Counted from the stretch's first letter, positions 29,547-41,827 are shown. The stretch is DNA of 64,000 nt from Vibrio aphrogenes (GCF_002157735.2 NZ_AP018689.1:310001-374000); one strand, 5' to 3'. Notes: generated from the sequence alone by a model not told the origin. Translations and numbers: made by a program.

Positions 29547-30569
29547 CTATTTGCTTTCTGGTTGTTTTGACGTTTCAGCCAGTTGTAAAGCATGGGTGAT
29601 TGCAGTTAAAAAACTGCCTATGTCGGCATTCCCTGTGCCCGCTAAATCCAGTGCTGTGCCGTGATCGACCGAAGTGCGAATAAAAGGCAACCCTAAGGTA
29701 ATATTGACGGAATTACCAAAGCCTTTATATTTTAGCACGGGTAAGCCTTGATCATGATACATGGCTAGCACGGTATCGGCTTTTTGTAAGTATTTTTCAT
29801 TAAAGATCGTATCTGCAGGCAAGGGGCCAACTAAGTTATAGCCATCTTGTTGCTTTAATCGCTCTAATGTAGGCGTGATAGTATCAATTTCTTCACGTCC
29901 AAGACAGCCATCTTCCCCTGCATGAGGATTTAGGCCACATACATAAATAGCTGGATTATCGATACCAAATTTAAGCACCAAATCGTTATGTAAAATACGA
30001 ATAATGCTTTCAAGGCGCTCTTCGGTCACGGCTTGACTCACATAAGCTAACGGGATGTGAGTGGTGACTAAGGCGACACGTAAGCCTTCTGTGGCAAGCA
30101 TCATGACCACAAGAGGGGTGTTGGATTTCTCGGCAAAAAATTCAGTGTGACCACTAAATGCCACACCTGCTCGGTTAATCACCCCTTTATGTACAGGGCC
30201 GGTGACTAAGGCATCAAATTCACCATTGATGCAACCTTGGCATGCTCGCTCTAAGGTGTTTAAAACATAATGACCATTTGCTTCGTTGAGCAGTCCGGGG
30301 ACGACGGGAGCATTGGTAGCAATATGCTCAACATACAATTGGCCTTTATGCTGAGCTTGTGGCGGTGTTTGGGCGTCATAATCAAGCAATTTCACCTCTA
30401 TGTTCAATTGCTTGGCGCGTTCTGCCAACATGCTTTTATCGGCACAGACCACCAATTGATGGGGCCATTGGTATTGAGAGAGCGCAATCACAAGATCTGG
30501 GCCAATTCCCGCGGGCTCACCAGCCGTAATAATCAGGCGTTTTGTGGTGTTAAACTTAGGCATCATCAT
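29547..30569 (-). CDS. pdxA: 4-hydroxythreonine-4-phosphate dehydrogenase
   Basis: A 340-residue metal- and NAD-dependent enzyme of pyridoxal phosphate synthesis. [10 protein letters not shown] opens the fold, [13 protein letters not shown] and GHTEFFA bind substrate, NPHAGEDG and [14 protein letters not shown] carry metal-binding His residues. Its start overlaps the end of surA by 14 bases; three consecutive Met codons (30569, 30566, 30563) are possible starts. Confidence 0.97.
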   Translation of the reverse strand: MMMPKFNTTKRLIITAGEPAGIGPDLVIALSQYQWPHQLVVCADKSMLAERAKQLNIEVKLLDYDAQTPPQAQHKGQLYVEHIATNAPVVPGLLNEANGHYVLNTLERACQGCINGEFDALVTGPVHKGVINRAGVAFSGHTEFFAEKSNTPLVVMMLATEGLRVALVTTHIPLAYVSQAVTEERLESIIRILHNDLVLKFGIDNPAIYVCGLNPHAGEDGCLGREEIDTITPTLERLKQQDGYNLVGPLPADTIFNEKYLQKADTVLAMYHDQGLPVLKYKGFGNSVNITLGLPFIRTSVDHGTALDLAGTGNADIGSFLTAITHALQLAETSKQPESK

Positions 30570-31851
30570 CTTGCTCTTGTTGATCTAGCATCTCGACATA
30601 AGCACTGGCACGAATCTCTTGTATCCACGCGGCGGCTTCTTCATTAAATTTTCGTTTGAATAAAATTTGATAAGCACGATTTTTCATCGCTGATTCAGTG
30701 CGATCGACGGTGCGGCGGTCTAACACTTTGACAATATGCCAACCATGAACGGTTTTAAACGGTTGGCTGATTTGTCCCACCGGTAAAGTTTCAACTTGAT
30801 GTTTAAACTCTGGTACATAGCTATCCGGTGTTTGGAACCCTAAAATACCATTATTGACCGCAGAACCAGTATCTTGGCTATATTGCTGAGCTAATTCACC
30901 AAAGGTACGCTTGCCCGATTTAATTTCTTGAATGAATTCATTTAATTCATTTTTCGCCCCTTCATCACTTAAAATGATCGAAGGCTTAATTAAAATATGC
31001 TGAGCATTCACTTCGGTTACCGCAACGGTTTGCAGTCCTTTGACGTCATCGATTTTCATGATGTGGAAACCAATGCCACTGCGGAAAGGCCCAATAATCG
31101 CGCCTTTACCTTGAGTGGTGAGTTGATCGGCAAAAATAGTTGGCATTTCTTCTTTACGCATCCATCCCCAGTCACCACCTTGTAAGGCTTTCGGACCTTT
31201 TGAATAGGTGTAAGCGAGCGTCGCAAAATCTTCACCGTTATGTAATCTCTTAATCAGATCTTGAGCTTCTTGTTCGGTTGCGTCTTTATCATCACCAAAA
31301 CGTAATTGGATCTGAGAAATTTTATATTCTACATTTTGTGTCGTTTGTTCTGCGAGCATCGAGGCTAAGGTTTCGACTTCAGAAGGAGAGATGTTGACAC
31401 GTCGACGAACCTGAGCATTTCGCGCTTCGCTGATCGCCATTTCTTTACGGATTTGCTCACGAAATACCGGGTAGGTAATACCGTGTTGCTGTAGTGAAGA
31501 GCGCATTTCATCTAAGGTTTGTTTATTGTCATGAGCAATGCCTTCAATCGCTTGATCTAAGCGTTGGTCATCGATTTGGATGCCCATACGTTTTGCTTCT
31601 TGCAATTGGATTTCATCAATGACCAATTTTTCTAAAATTTGATCTTTTAACGTATCGCTATCGGGTAAAGATTGATTCTTATCTTGAGCATTGGCTTGCA
31701 CGGTTTTAAGTGCCGTATCAACATCCGTTTGGAGAATCACCCCGTTGTTCACAATTGCAACCACATGATCCAGTGGTTGAGGGGCAGCAATAGAAGTAGA
31801 GACTGTGAATAGACTCATTATTCCAATTAATGCGGGAATCCATGTCTTCAT
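30556..31851 (-). CDS. surA: Periplasmic chaperone and peptidyl-prolyl isomerase SurA
   Basis: A 431-residue protein with a signal peptide ending near SIAA-PQ. It carries unfolded outer-membrane proteins such as LptD to the BAM complex. The N-terminal chaperone domain is followed by two parvulin-type PPIC repeats (about residues 175-275 and 285-385), each with the GGDWGWM-like or NGILGFQ-like core and HIMKI/HIVKV endings. It lies just downstream of lptD, whose product is one of its main clients. Confidence 0.97.
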   Translation of the reverse strand: MKTWIPALIGIMSLFTVSTSIAAPQPLDHVVAIVNNGVILQTDVDTALKTVQANAQDKNQSLPDSDTLKDQILEKLVIDEIQLQEAKRMGIQIDDQRLDQAIEGIAHDNKQTLDEMRSSLQQHGITYPVFREQIRKEMAISEARNAQVRRRVNISPSEVETLASMLAEQTTQNVEYKISQIQLRFGDDKDATEQEAQDLIKRLHNGEDFATLAYTYSKGPKALQGGDWGWMRKEEMPTIFADQLTTQGKGAIIGPFRSGIGFHIMKIDDVKGLQTVAVTEVNAQHILIKPSIILSDEGAKNELNEFIQEIKSGKRTFGELAQQYSQDTGSAVNNGILGFQTPDSYVPEFKHQVETLPVGQISQPFKTVHGWHIVKVLDRRTVDRTESAMKNRAYQILFKRKFNEEAAAWIQEIRASAYVEMLDQQEQDDDA

Positions 31852-31923
31852 TTTTTAGATATCCAATTAATACAACAAATGAAATGCATCAGCGGGAGAA
31901 GCTCACCGCTGATGTATCGTTTA

Positions 31924-34251
31924 TTAGTCTGCCAGCGCAAATGGGCGGCCATAACTTAGGGCGTTACCACCATCACTGGTTGATAATCCAGTACTTTGTC
32001 CTAAGCCTTTTATGCCTATGTTAAGGCTGACTTTTGATTCGTATTCACCACCGGGCTCAGGATAAATATCGGAAACATTGCCTGAGTTAATAATATGGCG
32101 AGTAAAGGTTAAACCTAGGAACCAACAATCGTCATTGTAAGTTACGCCCAGTAAGCTTTCTAACATTTGGTTTTCAGTGAGGTCATGGAAATAACTCGCA
32201 CGAACATCCCAGCGTTTTGCTACATTAAAACTGGTTAAAAAGCCTGCCTGAGAAATACCATCACGAGTATACGAATTCAAACTGCTTTCGGTTAACCCAG
32301 AGGCGTTATCTAAAATGTAATCTTTAGAGACGTAACGGTAGTTTAACTGTGTGTAGCCACCGCCTGGGAGTTTATATTCAATGGTGCTGTTGGCAATTTG
32401 TAAGCTTGAGACATTACTGTCGTATTGAACGCCACCTTTAAATAACCATTCATCACTGATGTTCCATTCGTTTTCTAATGCCCATGCTGACAAATTGACT
32501 TCATCATCACCCGGATTGATGTAATAGATTTGCCCGAGGGATAAGTTAAAGCGTTCTTTGTAGTTTTCATCATAAAAACGAGAGGTCGCACCGTAACTAA
32601 ACTGATTGGCAGAAGCAATGTAATCGATACTACTGTATTGAGTGTCTCGGAATAATCCGTAATAGTCATTTTGCAATAAGGTGGTGTCATAGCCTTGATA
32701 AATGTCATCTTGATTGACACGAGGAATGTACAAATATTGCATTTTCGGCTCGAGGGTTTGGGTATAGCCACCGAGCCATTTCTGACTATTATCTAAAAAT
32801 AATGAGCCACTGATTCGATATTCTGGAACGGTACGGTCAGCCGTTTTCGATAAAGTAACACTATCACCAGAGCTGTTGGTTTGTGTGGTTGCACTACCAT
32901 CTTTTAAGTCTTGTTGGTAATAGGTGTACATTAATTTTGCTTCAGTGGTCAACTGACCCCAAGGAGCATAAAACGGGATAACAACCCCAGGCTCAAGGTG
33001 CACACGGGTAGCATCTGGTAGGTCATCATCATCGGTTTCAAAGCGACTGACGTGGCTGTTCCACTCAACATCGATATGAGGCAATACATTGGCGCGATTG
33101 TATTGATATTGCAGCTGCGGCATTAAGCGATAAGGCTGAGACGAGCTAAGCACTTGGAAGTCACGAACTTTTAATGTGGTATCAGAATAATCTGTACGGT
33201 AAGAGACTTCACCCGATTGCAATAACTGACCATCTTCACGGTTACCAATGCTGGAATCTAAGTCAGTAAAGTAATCAATATCACTGACACGAGAATAGTC
33301 AGCGGTGAACTTCCAATGGCGTTGATAAATACCATCATGAGTGAAGTTTATCCCCCAACGAGCCCCTTTTTCTTTATACAGGTCATCTTGGTGCAAATAT
33401 TCAAAATTGATGTCACCACTACCAAAACCATCAGTTAAGTAACGGAAATCATTATCAAATTGCAAACCACGTTCTTGCATGTAGTTCAGTGTCGTGGTGA
33501 GGTCGTATTGAGGCGCTAAGTTAAAATAGATCGGAACGTTAATTTCTAAACCATTTTTGGTGTCATAACCACCCGATGGGTAGAGAAAACCAGTTTTACG
33601 CTTATCGCCAATGGGTACGGTAATATAAGGCCAATAGAAAACAGGCACGTCTAATATCTCAAAACGCGTGTTATAAAAAGTGGCTTCTTCTTCATTATTG
33701 TCGATATCAATGTCGGTGGCTTTGACTCGCCAAGACTTGTTACCTTCTGGACAGGTGGTGAGAGTCCCATCTTCCATGGTATAGATGCTTTGACCATCTT
33801 TTAAAATATAAGCGGCTTCACCACGAGCAGGTTGGCACAATAATTTATATTGAGTGTCATGTAGCTCAACACGCTCACCTTTCAAATCAGACTTAACTTT
33901 ATTAGAGTTAGATTTGATTTGCCCATCATTCATAGTCACATTACCATCCGCCACAATGGAATTATCCCTTTGGTTGATCGTCACCTGATCGGCGGTAATC
34001 TTTTTAGGCCCTTGGGTTATGATGACATCACCTTGATAGACAGCTTGATTTTGTCCTTCGGTATGAATGCTATCGGCTTCTACTTTAACGGTTTCTTGTT
34101 CAGGGTCTGAAGAGTTTTTTTCTGGCGCAATACATTGATCAACTGGGATGATTTCCGGCACACTGTCCTGACTGCTTTCATCCGCGAAGGCAGTTGGCAA
34201 GAAGGCGGCACTTATGAGCGTGGCGAGAAAAGTGCGAGAAACTGGTAGCAT
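31924..34251 (-). CDS. lptD: LPS-assembly outer-membrane protein LptD
   Basis: A 775-residue barrel protein that, with LptE, inserts lipopolysaccharide into the outer leaflet. A signal peptide ends near TAFA-DE. The N-terminal OstA jellyroll (about residues 50-170, with NQAVYQGDVIITQGPKKITA-type repeats) is followed by a large barrel. Cysteines are at 40, 139, 167 and 709. The E. coli protein has a Cys pair near the C-terminus; here that site reads NDDCW, with a single Cys. It heads the minus-strand block and diverges from djlA. Confidence 0.97.
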   Translation of the reverse strand: MLPVSRTFLATLISAAFLPTAFADESSQDSVPEIIPVDQCIAPEKNSSDPEQETVKVEADSIHTEGQNQAVYQGDVIITQGPKKITADQVTINQRDNSIVADGNVTMNDGQIKSNSNKVKSDLKGERVELHDTQYKLLCQPARGEAAYILKDGQSIYTMEDGTLTTCPEGNKSWRVKATDIDIDNNEEEATFYNTRFEILDVPVFYWPYITVPIGDKRKTGFLYPSGGYDTKNGLEINVPIYFNLAPQYDLTTTLNYMQERGLQFDNDFRYLTDGFGSGDINFEYLHQDDLYKEKGARWGINFTHDGIYQRHWKFTADYSRVSDIDYFTDLDSSIGNREDGQLLQSGEVSYRTDYSDTTLKVRDFQVLSSSQPYRLMPQLQYQYNRANVLPHIDVEWNSHVSRFETDDDDLPDATRVHLEPGVVIPFYAPWGQLTTEAKLMYTYYQQDLKDGSATTQTNSSGDSVTLSKTADRTVPEYRISGSLFLDNSQKWLGGYTQTLEPKMQYLYIPRVNQDDIYQGYDTTLLQNDYYGLFRDTQYSSIDYIASANQFSYGATSRFYDENYKERFNLSLGQIYYINPGDDEVNLSAWALENEWNISDEWLFKGGVQYDSNVSSLQIANSTIEYKLPGGGYTQLNYRYVSKDYILDNASGLTESSLNSYTRDGISQAGFLTSFNVAKRWDVRASYFHDLTENQMLESLLGVTYNDDCWFLGLTFTRHIINSGNVSDIYPEPGGEYESKVSLNIGIKGLGQSTGLSTSDGGNALSYGRPFALAD

Positions 34252-34443
34252 GAAATAAAAGTGTCCTGTGAAACTTAAGTGAGATTGTTGTTTGATAACA
34301 CTTGTGTATAGACAAAGGTTATTTACAGAAATAATACGAAATATACACAGATTTCTATATCATATAAGAATCTGGCAAGAATCGACACTATACAGACAAT
34401 AGTTAACAATAAAAATTCATAGTTTGGGATTTGGAATCAATAT

Positions 34444-35286
34444 ATGTTAGGTAAATTACTGGGAATTTTGTTTGGCTCGATGATAGGGAATATCCCGGGC
34501 GCAATCATTGGTTGCTTTATCGGTCATCAATTCGATAAAGCAAGACGTAGTCAACAAGGATTCCAATCCGCCTTTGGCTCCGGCCCGTCTCAAGCGGAAC
34601 GTCAAACCGACTTTTTCCAAGCGGCTTATGCGGTGATGGGGCATGTTGCGAAAGCAAAAGGTCAAGTGACAAAAGAAGAGATTCAACTGGCAACGGTTAT
34701 GATGGATCGCATGAACTTGACGGGTGAGCAAAAACGTATTGCGCAAGAAGCCTTTCGTCAAGGAAAAGAAGCGCACTTTCCATTAGAAGAGACACTGCGT
34801 CGTGTGCGTTTTTCTGCGGGTCGTCGTCGTGATTTATTGCAGTTTTTTCTTGAGTTACAAATTTCGGCAGCCTTTGCCGATGGCTCATTGCACCCAAGTG
34901 AAGTGAATGTACTACAAACGGTCGCAGCAGAATTAGGGTTTACCGCGCAATATTTACAACAACGTTTGCGCATGCAAGAAGCGGCGTTTCGTTTTCAGCA
35001 AGGCGGTGGTTTTGGTGGCTATCAACACCAGGGGCAACAATCGGGCGGTCAATGGCAGCAAGGGCCAACTCGTTCTCAACTGGATGATGCGTACGAATTA
35101 CTTGGGGTGGACAAAACTGCCGATGCCAAAACCATTAAGCGTGCTCATCGTAAGCTGATGAATGAGCACCACCCAGACAAATTGGTCGCCAAAGGTTTAC
35201 CGCCAGAAATGATGGAAGTTGCCAAACAAAAAGCCCAAGAAATTCAATCCGCTTATGATCTCATCAAAAAAGATAAAGGCTTTTAA
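34444..35286 (+). CDS. djlA: Membrane-anchored J-domain co-chaperone DjlA
   Basis: A 280-residue protein. It has one N-terminal transmembrane segment rich in Gly (LLGILFGSMIGNIPGAIIGC), a TerB-like helical domain (about residues 50-165), a Gln/Gly-rich linker and a C-terminal J domain (from about residue 215) with the essential HPD in NEHHPDKL. It stimulates DnaK at the inner membrane and is linked to envelope stress responses. It diverges from lptD. Confidence 0.95.
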   Translation: MLGKLLGILFGSMIGNIPGAIIGCFIGHQFDKARRSQQGFQSAFGSGPSQAERQTDFFQAAYAVMGHVAKAKGQVTKEEIQLATVMMDRMNLTGEQKRIAQEAFRQGKEAHFPLEETLRRVRFSAGRRRDLLQFFLELQISAAFADGSLHPSEVNVLQTVAAELGFTAQYLQQRLRMQEAAFRFQQGGGFGGYQHQGQQSGGQWQQGPTRSQLDDAYELLGVDKTADAKTIKRAHRKLMNEHHPDKLVAKGLPPEMMEVAKQKAQEIQSAYDLIKKDKGF

Positions 35287-35360
35287 TGGTGCTGATTAGG
35301 TGTGTTGCAGCACTTCTTGGTGTAGCGCGCTAGCCATGATGCAAAAGTCTGTTTTATTTA

Positions 35361-35389
35361 AGCCCTAATGCTACTTCAAATTTAGGGCT
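35361..35389 (+). terminator. Possible terminator of djlA
   Basis: AGCCCTAA (35361-35368) pairs with TTAGGGCT (35382-35389). The tail ATTTAAGATTT is only weakly T-rich. Confidence 0.5.
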
Positions 35390-35415
35390 ATTTAAGATTT
35401 AGACTTATTCAATAT

Positions 35416-36201
35416 TCAATATTTAATGCTATTCAAATCCCAGTTATATCGATAGCTGGGTTTTTTATTGGTATCGCCGATTTCCGGTCGCAATGTCTCT
35501 AAATATGATAAAACGCCAGCTTCCCCACCAAAATCCGCTGCATACCATTCATAGATAGAAGATAACTGCAATTTTGAACCTTTAACCGCCACTCCTTTTA
35601 AACTATGGACAAAAGCAGATTCAGCTTGCGTTAACAACTGCTCGGTATTGGTGGCAGTAAAGGCTGTAGGTAATAGATTCGGGCAACCTAGACTGGCGCA
35701 ATTGACCGCATAATGGATCCGCTTGTCTTGCCAAATGGGCCTTAAAATTCGATGTTCAATATCATTTAGAGTGAGCGCTTTCCCATTAATTGTCGTGATG
35801 TCTTGATCCCAAGGGCCAAAAGAAAATAATCCACCGAGTTTGGTGATAGAAGTAATAGGATAGTGTTCTAAAATCAAATTGACCGTTAAAGCATTGTAGA
35901 GATTAACCCAATAAGCGAATTGTTGTGCTTGGTTGAGTTGGCGAGGGTCTTGAGTGGTTAAGTTGCTTAGGTAATCGTGTAATCGTTGCTTGTCTGATGA
36001 GCTAACTTGGCTATAGAGAAATAAGGTATTTTGATCTTGTGTGATCAGATATCGATCTAATAACGCCTGCCATGTGGAGTGATCGACGATTTGCTGACTT
36101 TGTGGCTGGTTGACGTCCCAATAATCCCAGCGTTCCGCCTTGGGGGCTGATAGGGCAGGAAAAGCAAGGCACATAAAAAGTAGGGCAAGGCAGTGTTTCA
36201 T
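35416..36201 (-). CDS. DUF547 domain secreted protein
   Basis: A 261-residue protein with a signal peptide ending at ALSA-PK. The DUF547 core is clear: AYWVNLYNALTVNLIL near residue 97, then NDIEHRILRPIW, and HYAVNCASLGCPNL near residue 165 with two Cys. The function of the family is not established; it is exported. It is a single gene convergent with djlA. Confidence 0.88.
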   Translation of the reverse strand: MKHCLALLFMCLAFPALSAPKAERWDYWDVNQPQSQQIVDHSTWQALLDRYLITQDQNTLFLYSQVSSSDKQRLHDYLSNLTTQDPRQLNQAQQFAYWVNLYNALTVNLILEHYPITSITKLGGLFSFGPWDQDITTINGKALTLNDIEHRILRPIWQDKRIHYAVNCASLGCPNLLPTAFTATNTEQLLTQAESAFVHSLKGVAVKGSKLQLSSIYEWYAADFGGEAGVLSYLETLRPEIGDTNKKPSYRYNWDLNSIKY

Positions 36202-36293
36202 TGATGACTCTTCAGTTCTTAATATCGGTATAACAATAAGACCTGAGGTGAGTGAGAAAACTTTCGCTTTTCGCTTTCTTGAGTGAATAGTTT

Positions 36294-36311
36294 TTTCTTT
36301 CTTTCTTTCTT
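36294..36311. repeat. (TTTC)4 simple repeat
   Basis: TTTTCTTTCTTTCTTTCTT lies between the DUF547 gene and the leuD terminator, with a related CTTTCTTGAGTGAATAG-like segment just before it. A short tetranucleotide tract in non-coding DNA. Confidence 0.7.
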
Positions 36312-36379
36312 GAATCGGTCAGTTTGATCTAACTGGCTCATTATCCCAAATAGTGAGTGCGTTCATCGATGCATGAGTC

Positions 36380-36416
36380 ATAAAAAAGCCTCATTGAATG
36401 GTCAATGAGGCTTTCT
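36380..36416 (-). terminator. Rho-independent terminator of the leu operon
   Basis: AAAGCCTCATTGA (36385-36397) pairs with TCAATGAGGCTTT (36402-36414) around a four-base loop. Six As before it give a T-run on the minus strand. Confidence 0.92.
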
Positions 36417-36439
36417 GATTTAAATAGAGAATACCTTAC

Positions 36440-37060
36440 CTAACGTAAAAAGGCGGGAATATTCGCTTCATATTCAGCAATCTTGCTTTCATGTTGCAAG
36501 GTTAAGCCTATATTATCTAATCCATTAAGCAGACAGTGACGACGGAACTCATCGATCTCAAATGAATATTGTTTTCCATTTGCAGAAACCGTCATCGCTT
36601 CTAAATCGACAGTGATTTGTGCACCTTCAGTGGCCTCAACAAATTGGAATATTTCATCCACTTGTTGCTCGGTTAAGCGCACCGGAACCATTTGGTTATT
36701 GATGGAGTTGCCATAGAAAATATCAGCAAAACTCGGTGCGATCATCACTTGAATGCCATAATCGGCCAAAGCCCAAGGAGCATGTTCACGTGATGAGCCA
36801 CAACCAAAGTTTTCACGAGCCAGTAGAATGCTCGAGCCTTGATAGCGTGGTGCATTCATGACAAATTCAGGATTAGGCTGAGTGCCGGCATCATCCAAAA
36901 AACGCCAATCATGAAACAAATGTTGACCAAAACCTAAGCGCGTGACTTTTTGCAAAAACTGCTTAGGAATGATGGCATCGGTATCAATGTTAGCAATATC
37001 TAATGGCACGACTAGGCCAGTATGTTGTTGAAAACCTGTCTGTGTAGAGGCTTGAGACAT
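36440..37060 (-). CDS. leuD: 3-isopropylmalate dehydratase small subunit
   Basis: A 206-residue swivel-domain subunit. With LeuC it isomerises 2-isopropylmalate to 3-isopropylmalate. It contains [28 protein letters not shown] and [12 protein letters not shown], all typical of LeuD. The start is preceded by AAGGAG. It is the last gene of leuABCD, 10 bases after leuC. Confidence 0.97.
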   Translation of the reverse strand: MSQASTQTGFQQHTGLVVPLDIANIDTDAIIPKQFLQKVTRLGFGQHLFHDWRFLDDAGTQPNPEFVMNAPRYQGSSILLARENFGCGSSREHAPWALADYGIQVMIAPSFADIFYGNSINNQMVPVRLTEQQVDEIFQFVEATEGAQITVDLEAMTVSANGKQYSFEIDEFRRHCLLNGLDNIGLTLQHESKIAEYEANIPAFLR

Positions 37061-37070
37061 AGCGTGCTCC

Positions 37071-38507
37071 TTATTGCTTATTAATTTGCTGGACAGAATC
37101 TAGTGAACGAATATCAACAAAGTGACCGGCAATAGCAGCGGCAGCCGCCATCGCTGGGCTAACTAAATGAGTGCGACCATCACGGCCTTGGCGACCTTCA
37201 AAGTTACGGTTACTGGTTGAGGCGCAGCGCTCTTTTGGCCCTAGGCGATCATTGTTCATAGCAAGACACATTGAGCAGCCTGGTAAGCGCCACTCAAACC
37301 CCGCATCAATAAAGATTTTATCCAAGCCTTCTTGTTCAGCTTGGGCTTTGACTTGTTCGGAGCCCGGTACGATTAACGCTTGCACGTTGGCGGCGACTTT
37401 ACGACCTTTAGCGACGGCAGCCGCAGCGCGCATATCTTCAATACGTGAGTTGGTACAAGAGCCAACAAACACTTTATCGACAGTGTAATCAGACAGTTTT
37501 TTGCCCGCTTCTAGCCCCATGTAGGCTAAAGCTTTTTCCGCTGAGGCTTTTTCAACTGGGTCGGTAAAATCTTGTGGGTTCGGAATAATACCATCGACCG
37601 ACATTACTTGCCCTGGGTTGGTCCCCCAAGTCACTTGTGGTTTGATTTCAGCGGCGTCTAGTGTCACTACTGCATCAAATTGTGCATCATCGTCTGATTT
37701 TAGGGTTTTCCAATACTCGACTGCCGCGTCAAAGTCTGCGCCTTTTGGGGAAAACTTCTTATCTTTGATGTAATCAAAAGTCGTTTGGTCTGGTGCAATT
37801 AGGCCGGCTTTAGCGCCCAGTTCAATCGCCATGTTACATACCGTCATGCGACCTTCCATTGAAAGATCGGTAATTGCTTCACCACAAAACTCCACCACAT
37901 AGCCTGTACCGCCAGCCGCCGTGGTTTTACCTATGATTGCCAGTACGATATCTTTGGCGGTGATGCCTTCGGCGACTTTACCTTTGACTTCGATCTTCAT
38001 CGTTTTAGCACGCGCTTGTTTTAGGGTTTGCGTTGCCAATACGTGTTCTACTTCTGAGGTGCCAATCCCAAATGCCAATGAACCAAAAGCGCCGTGGGTG
38101 GCGGTGTGAGAGTCACCACAAACTATGGTCATACCCGGCAAGGTAATGCCTAGCTCTGGGCCCATTACGTGCACAATACCTTGATATTTATGGTTTAGAT
38201 CGTAAAGCGTTACTCCAAAATCCAAACAGTTTTTCATTAAAGTTTGCATTTGAATACGTGCCATTTCACCAGAGGCATTGATATCCTTGGTGGTAGTAGA
38301 TACGTTGTGATCCATCGTGGCGAAGGTTTTGCTCACTTGGCGCACTTTACGACCTTTTTCGCGTAAACCATCAAAAGCTTGTGGTGAGGTCACTTCGTGT
38401 ACTAGGTGGCGGTCGATGTATAAAATTGGGTTTTCGCCTTGGGCGGCTACGACCACATGAGCATCGTAGACTTTTTCATATAATGTTTTTGGTGTTGAAT
38501 TTGACAT
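37071..38507 (-). CDS. leuC: 3-isopropylmalate dehydratase large subunit
   Basis: A 478-residue aconitase-family subunit holding the 4Fe-4S cluster. Cluster ligands are Cys in [11 protein letters not shown] and the two Cys in [25 protein letters not shown] and [11 protein letters not shown] are further signatures. It works with LeuD. It ends 10 bases before leuD and lies 19 bases after leuB, so the three genes form a tight group. Confidence 0.97.
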   Translation of the reverse strand: MSNSTPKTLYEKVYDAHVVVAAQGENPILYIDRHLVHEVTSPQAFDGLREKGRKVRQVSKTFATMDHNVSTTTKDINASGEMARIQMQTLMKNCLDFGVTLYDLNHKYQGIVHVMGPELGITLPGMTIVCGDSHTATHGAFGSLAFGIGTSEVEHVLATQTLKQARAKTMKIEVKGKVAEGITAKDIVLAIIGKTTAAGGTGYVVEFCGEAITDLSMEGRMTVCNMAIELGAKAGLIAPDQTTFDYIKDKKFSPKGADFDAAVEYWKTLKSDDDAQFDAVVTLDAAEIKPQVTWGTNPGQVMSVDGIIPNPQDFTDPVEKASAEKALAYMGLEAGKKLSDYTVDKVFVGSCTNSRIEDMRAAAAVAKGRKVAANVQALIVPGSEQVKAQAEQEGLDKIFIDAGFEWRLPGCSMCLAMNNDRLGPKERCASTSNRNFEGRQGRDGRTHLVSPAMAAAAAIAGHFVDIRSLDSVQQINKQ

Positions 38508-38526
38508 TGCTTGCTACCTGCTCAGA

Positions 38527-39654
<1,128 letters not shown>

Positions 39655-39677
39655 TTACTTTAGTGATGAACGTGCCT

Positions 39678-39757
39678 GTTCTTAGTTATATTGGTTCTTA
39701 GTTATATTGGTTCTTAGTTATGTTGGTTCTAGCTGTGTCGGTTCTTAGCGGTGCTCG
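39678..39757. repeat. 16-bp tandem repeat array between leuA and leuB
   Basis: GTTCTTAGTTATATTG is present at 39678 and 39694, with a one-base variant at 39710. Two degenerate units follow (from 39726 and 39741). The array lies within the leuA-leuB spacer of the operon. Confidence 0.9.
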
Positions 39758-39834
39758 CTTGTAACAATGTCGACTTTTCACTAGCTCCTAGACTCAACCA
39801 CACGATTCATCACCGAATTGTGTTTTGTTTCAAC

Positions 39835-41385
39835 TTATACTGTTTCCATTCTTTTTGATTGCTTAATTTCAGCAATTTGATCAGCGCGATGAATGCTGTT
39901 AATCACGTGCAATAGTGCTTGACCTGAAGCTTCGACAATATCGGTTGCTAGGCCAGTACCGTGATATTTGCGCCCTTTGTAATTGGCAATAATGTCTGCT
40001 TGACCTAAGCCATCTTCACCTTCGCCTTTGGCGGTAAGATCAAACTTATCCAAGACAATTTCATAACCCGTTAAGCGATAAATACATTGGTATAAGGCAT
40101 CCACCGGACCATTACCGACAGCGGCTTCACATTTTTCTTCTGCACCACATTGCAACTTAATGCTGGTGGTCGCCATCACACTGCCAGATTGCACACTAAG
40201 ATAATTTAATTTAAAGAAGTCATCTTCTTCACGCAAGTTAGCAAAGTGCATCAATGACTCAAGATCATAATCAAAGACTTGACCTTTACGGTCAGCAAGC
40301 TTTAAGAAGTCCTCATATAGAGTATCTAGGTTGTAATCTGAATCTTTATAGCCCATTGAATCCATGTGACTTTTAACCGCAGCGCGACCAGAACGGCTGG
40401 TTAGATTCAGCGCTTGGTTTTTTAGGCCAATGGATTCTGGAGTCATGATTTCATAAGTGTTTTTATTTTTTAACATTCCATCTTGGTGAATACCTGAAGA
40501 GTGGCTGAAAGCGTTGGCCCCTACAATCGCCTTATTGCTTTGAATTGGCATGTTGCAAAGTTGGCTCACTAGCTTACTGGTACGGTGGATTTCGTCGTAC
40601 TTAAGGCCAGTATTCACGCCTAGGAATTCACCACGAGTACGAATGATCATGGCGATTTCTTCTAATGCGCAGTTACCTGCACGTTCACCGATGCCATTGA
40701 TCGTTCCTTCGACTTGGCGAGCCCCTGCTTGAACTGCCGCCATCGAGTTAGCTACCGACATCCCCAAATCATCATGACAATGTACTGAGATAACGGCTTT
40801 ATCAATGTTAGGAACACGGTTAAATAGGGTTTGAATAATGCCGCCGAATTCATTTGGCAAGGTATAGCCGACGGTATCTGGAATGTTGACCGTGGTGGCA
40901 CCAGCATTAATGGCAGCTTCAACGATACGACATAGGTTATCAATCGGTGTACGGCCGGCATCTTCACACGAAAATTCCACATCATCGGTGTATTTACGCG
41001 CGCGTTTTACTGCGTTAATCGCCATTTCAACCACATCGTCATAACTGCGGCGTAGTTTGTCTTGAACGTGAATGGTTGAGGTTGAGATGAAGGTGTGGAT
41101 ACGGAAAGCTTCGGCGGTTTTTAATGCTTCTGCGGCGACATCAATGTCTTTTTCCACCGCACGGGATAGTGCACAAATACGGCTCCCTTTAATATGTTGT
41201 GCGATAGTTTTGACGGATTTGAAATCGCCCGGTGAAGAAATAGGAAAACCGGCTTCGATAACGTCAACACCTAGACGCTCGAGAGCATAAGCGATCTGCA
41301 ATTTTTCTTTTACTGTTAGGCTCGCTGATAGCGCTTGTTCGCCATCGCGCAAGGTCGTATCGAATATAATGACTTGATCGTTCAT
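39835..41385 (-). CDS. leuA: 2-isopropylmalate synthase
   Basis: A 516-residue enzyme, the first committed step of leucine synthesis, joining acetyl-CoA and 2-oxoisovalerate. The catalytic domain starts with [18 protein letters not shown] and has [14 protein letters not shown] (metal His residues). The C-terminal third is the LeuA allosteric domain that binds leucine for feedback control. The length matches the long enterobacterial form. AAGGAAG precedes the ATG. It is controlled by the leader peptide and attenuator upstream. Confidence 0.98.
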   Translation of the reverse strand: MNDQVIIFDTTLRDGEQALSASLTVKEKLQIAYALERLGVDVIEAGFPISSPGDFKSVKTIAQHIKGSRICALSRAVEKDIDVAAEALKTAEAFRIHTFISTSTIHVQDKLRRSYDDVVEMAINAVKRARKYTDDVEFSCEDAGRTPIDNLCRIVEAAINAGATTVNIPDTVGYTLPNEFGGIIQTLFNRVPNIDKAVISVHCHDDLGMSVANSMAAVQAGARQVEGTINGIGERAGNCALEEIAMIIRTRGEFLGVNTGLKYDEIHRTSKLVSQLCNMPIQSNKAIVGANAFSHSSGIHQDGMLKNKNTYEIMTPESIGLKNQALNLTSRSGRAAVKSHMDSMGYKDSDYNLDTLYEDFLKLADRKGQVFDYDLESLMHFANLREEDDFFKLNYLSVQSGSVMATTSIKLQCGAEEKCEAAVGNGPVDALYQCIYRLTGYEIVLDKFDLTAKGEGEDGLGQADIIANYKGRKYHGTGLATDIVEASGQALLHVINSIHRADQIAEIKQSKRMETV

Positions 41386-41445
41386 GTTAGCTTCCTTATC
41401 TATGTGCTTCGCTATCCAATGCGGTTTTTTATTTTAGATTCTAGC

Positions 41446-41480
41446 GAATAAAAAAGCCCGCATGTGAGATGCGGGCTTGT
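41446..41480 (-). terminator. leu operon attenuator terminator
   Basis: AAGCCCGCAT (41454-41463) pairs with ATGCGGGCTT (41469-41478), loop GTGAG; on the minus strand the stem runs into TTTTTTATT. It sits between the leader peptide gene and leuA, the position of a classical attenuator. Confidence 0.93.
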
Positions 41481-41511
41481 TTGAAATTCGTTGTGGTTTT
41501 TCGTCCACTGC

Positions 41512-41574
41512 CTACCCGCGCGATTGGTTCACGATGAGGAGGAGGTTGAGTAGAGTCGAAAATGGTTTATTCAT
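41512..41574 (-). CDS. leuL: leu operon leader peptide
   Basis: A 20-residue peptide, too short for usual gene finding. It starts at ATG 41574 with AAGGAAAG upstream and ends at TAG (41514-41512). Leu occurs at positions 8, 9, 11, 12 and 13 (codons CTA, CTC, CTC, CTC, CTC), followed by Ile and Val. A stalled ribosome at these codons when leucyl-tRNA is scarce would prevent the attenuator hairpin at 41446-41480. The layout is that of known leuL peptides; the attenuation mechanism itself is inferred. Confidence 0.92.
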   Translation of the reverse strand: MNKPFSTLLNLLLIVNQSRG

Positions 41575-41827
41575 GCTGTTTACTTTCCTTAGCATTAAAA
41601 ACGTCCACGTAATGATTGAGTCAATTAGTACCGCACTCTTGGGGGGAGCGTCAACCCTTTCGTTGAAAAAATATCCAAATAAACGAAAGTATTGTTATTG
41701 ATTGGTTAATGGTTTGAGTGGGGGAAGTTTCATCATAAGAACAAATTATCGTCACTTTTTTGTCATTAATGTCACTTACTTTGGTCGGGTGGATAAGGGA
41801 TAAACCACTGTATATTAGGAGTATGTG

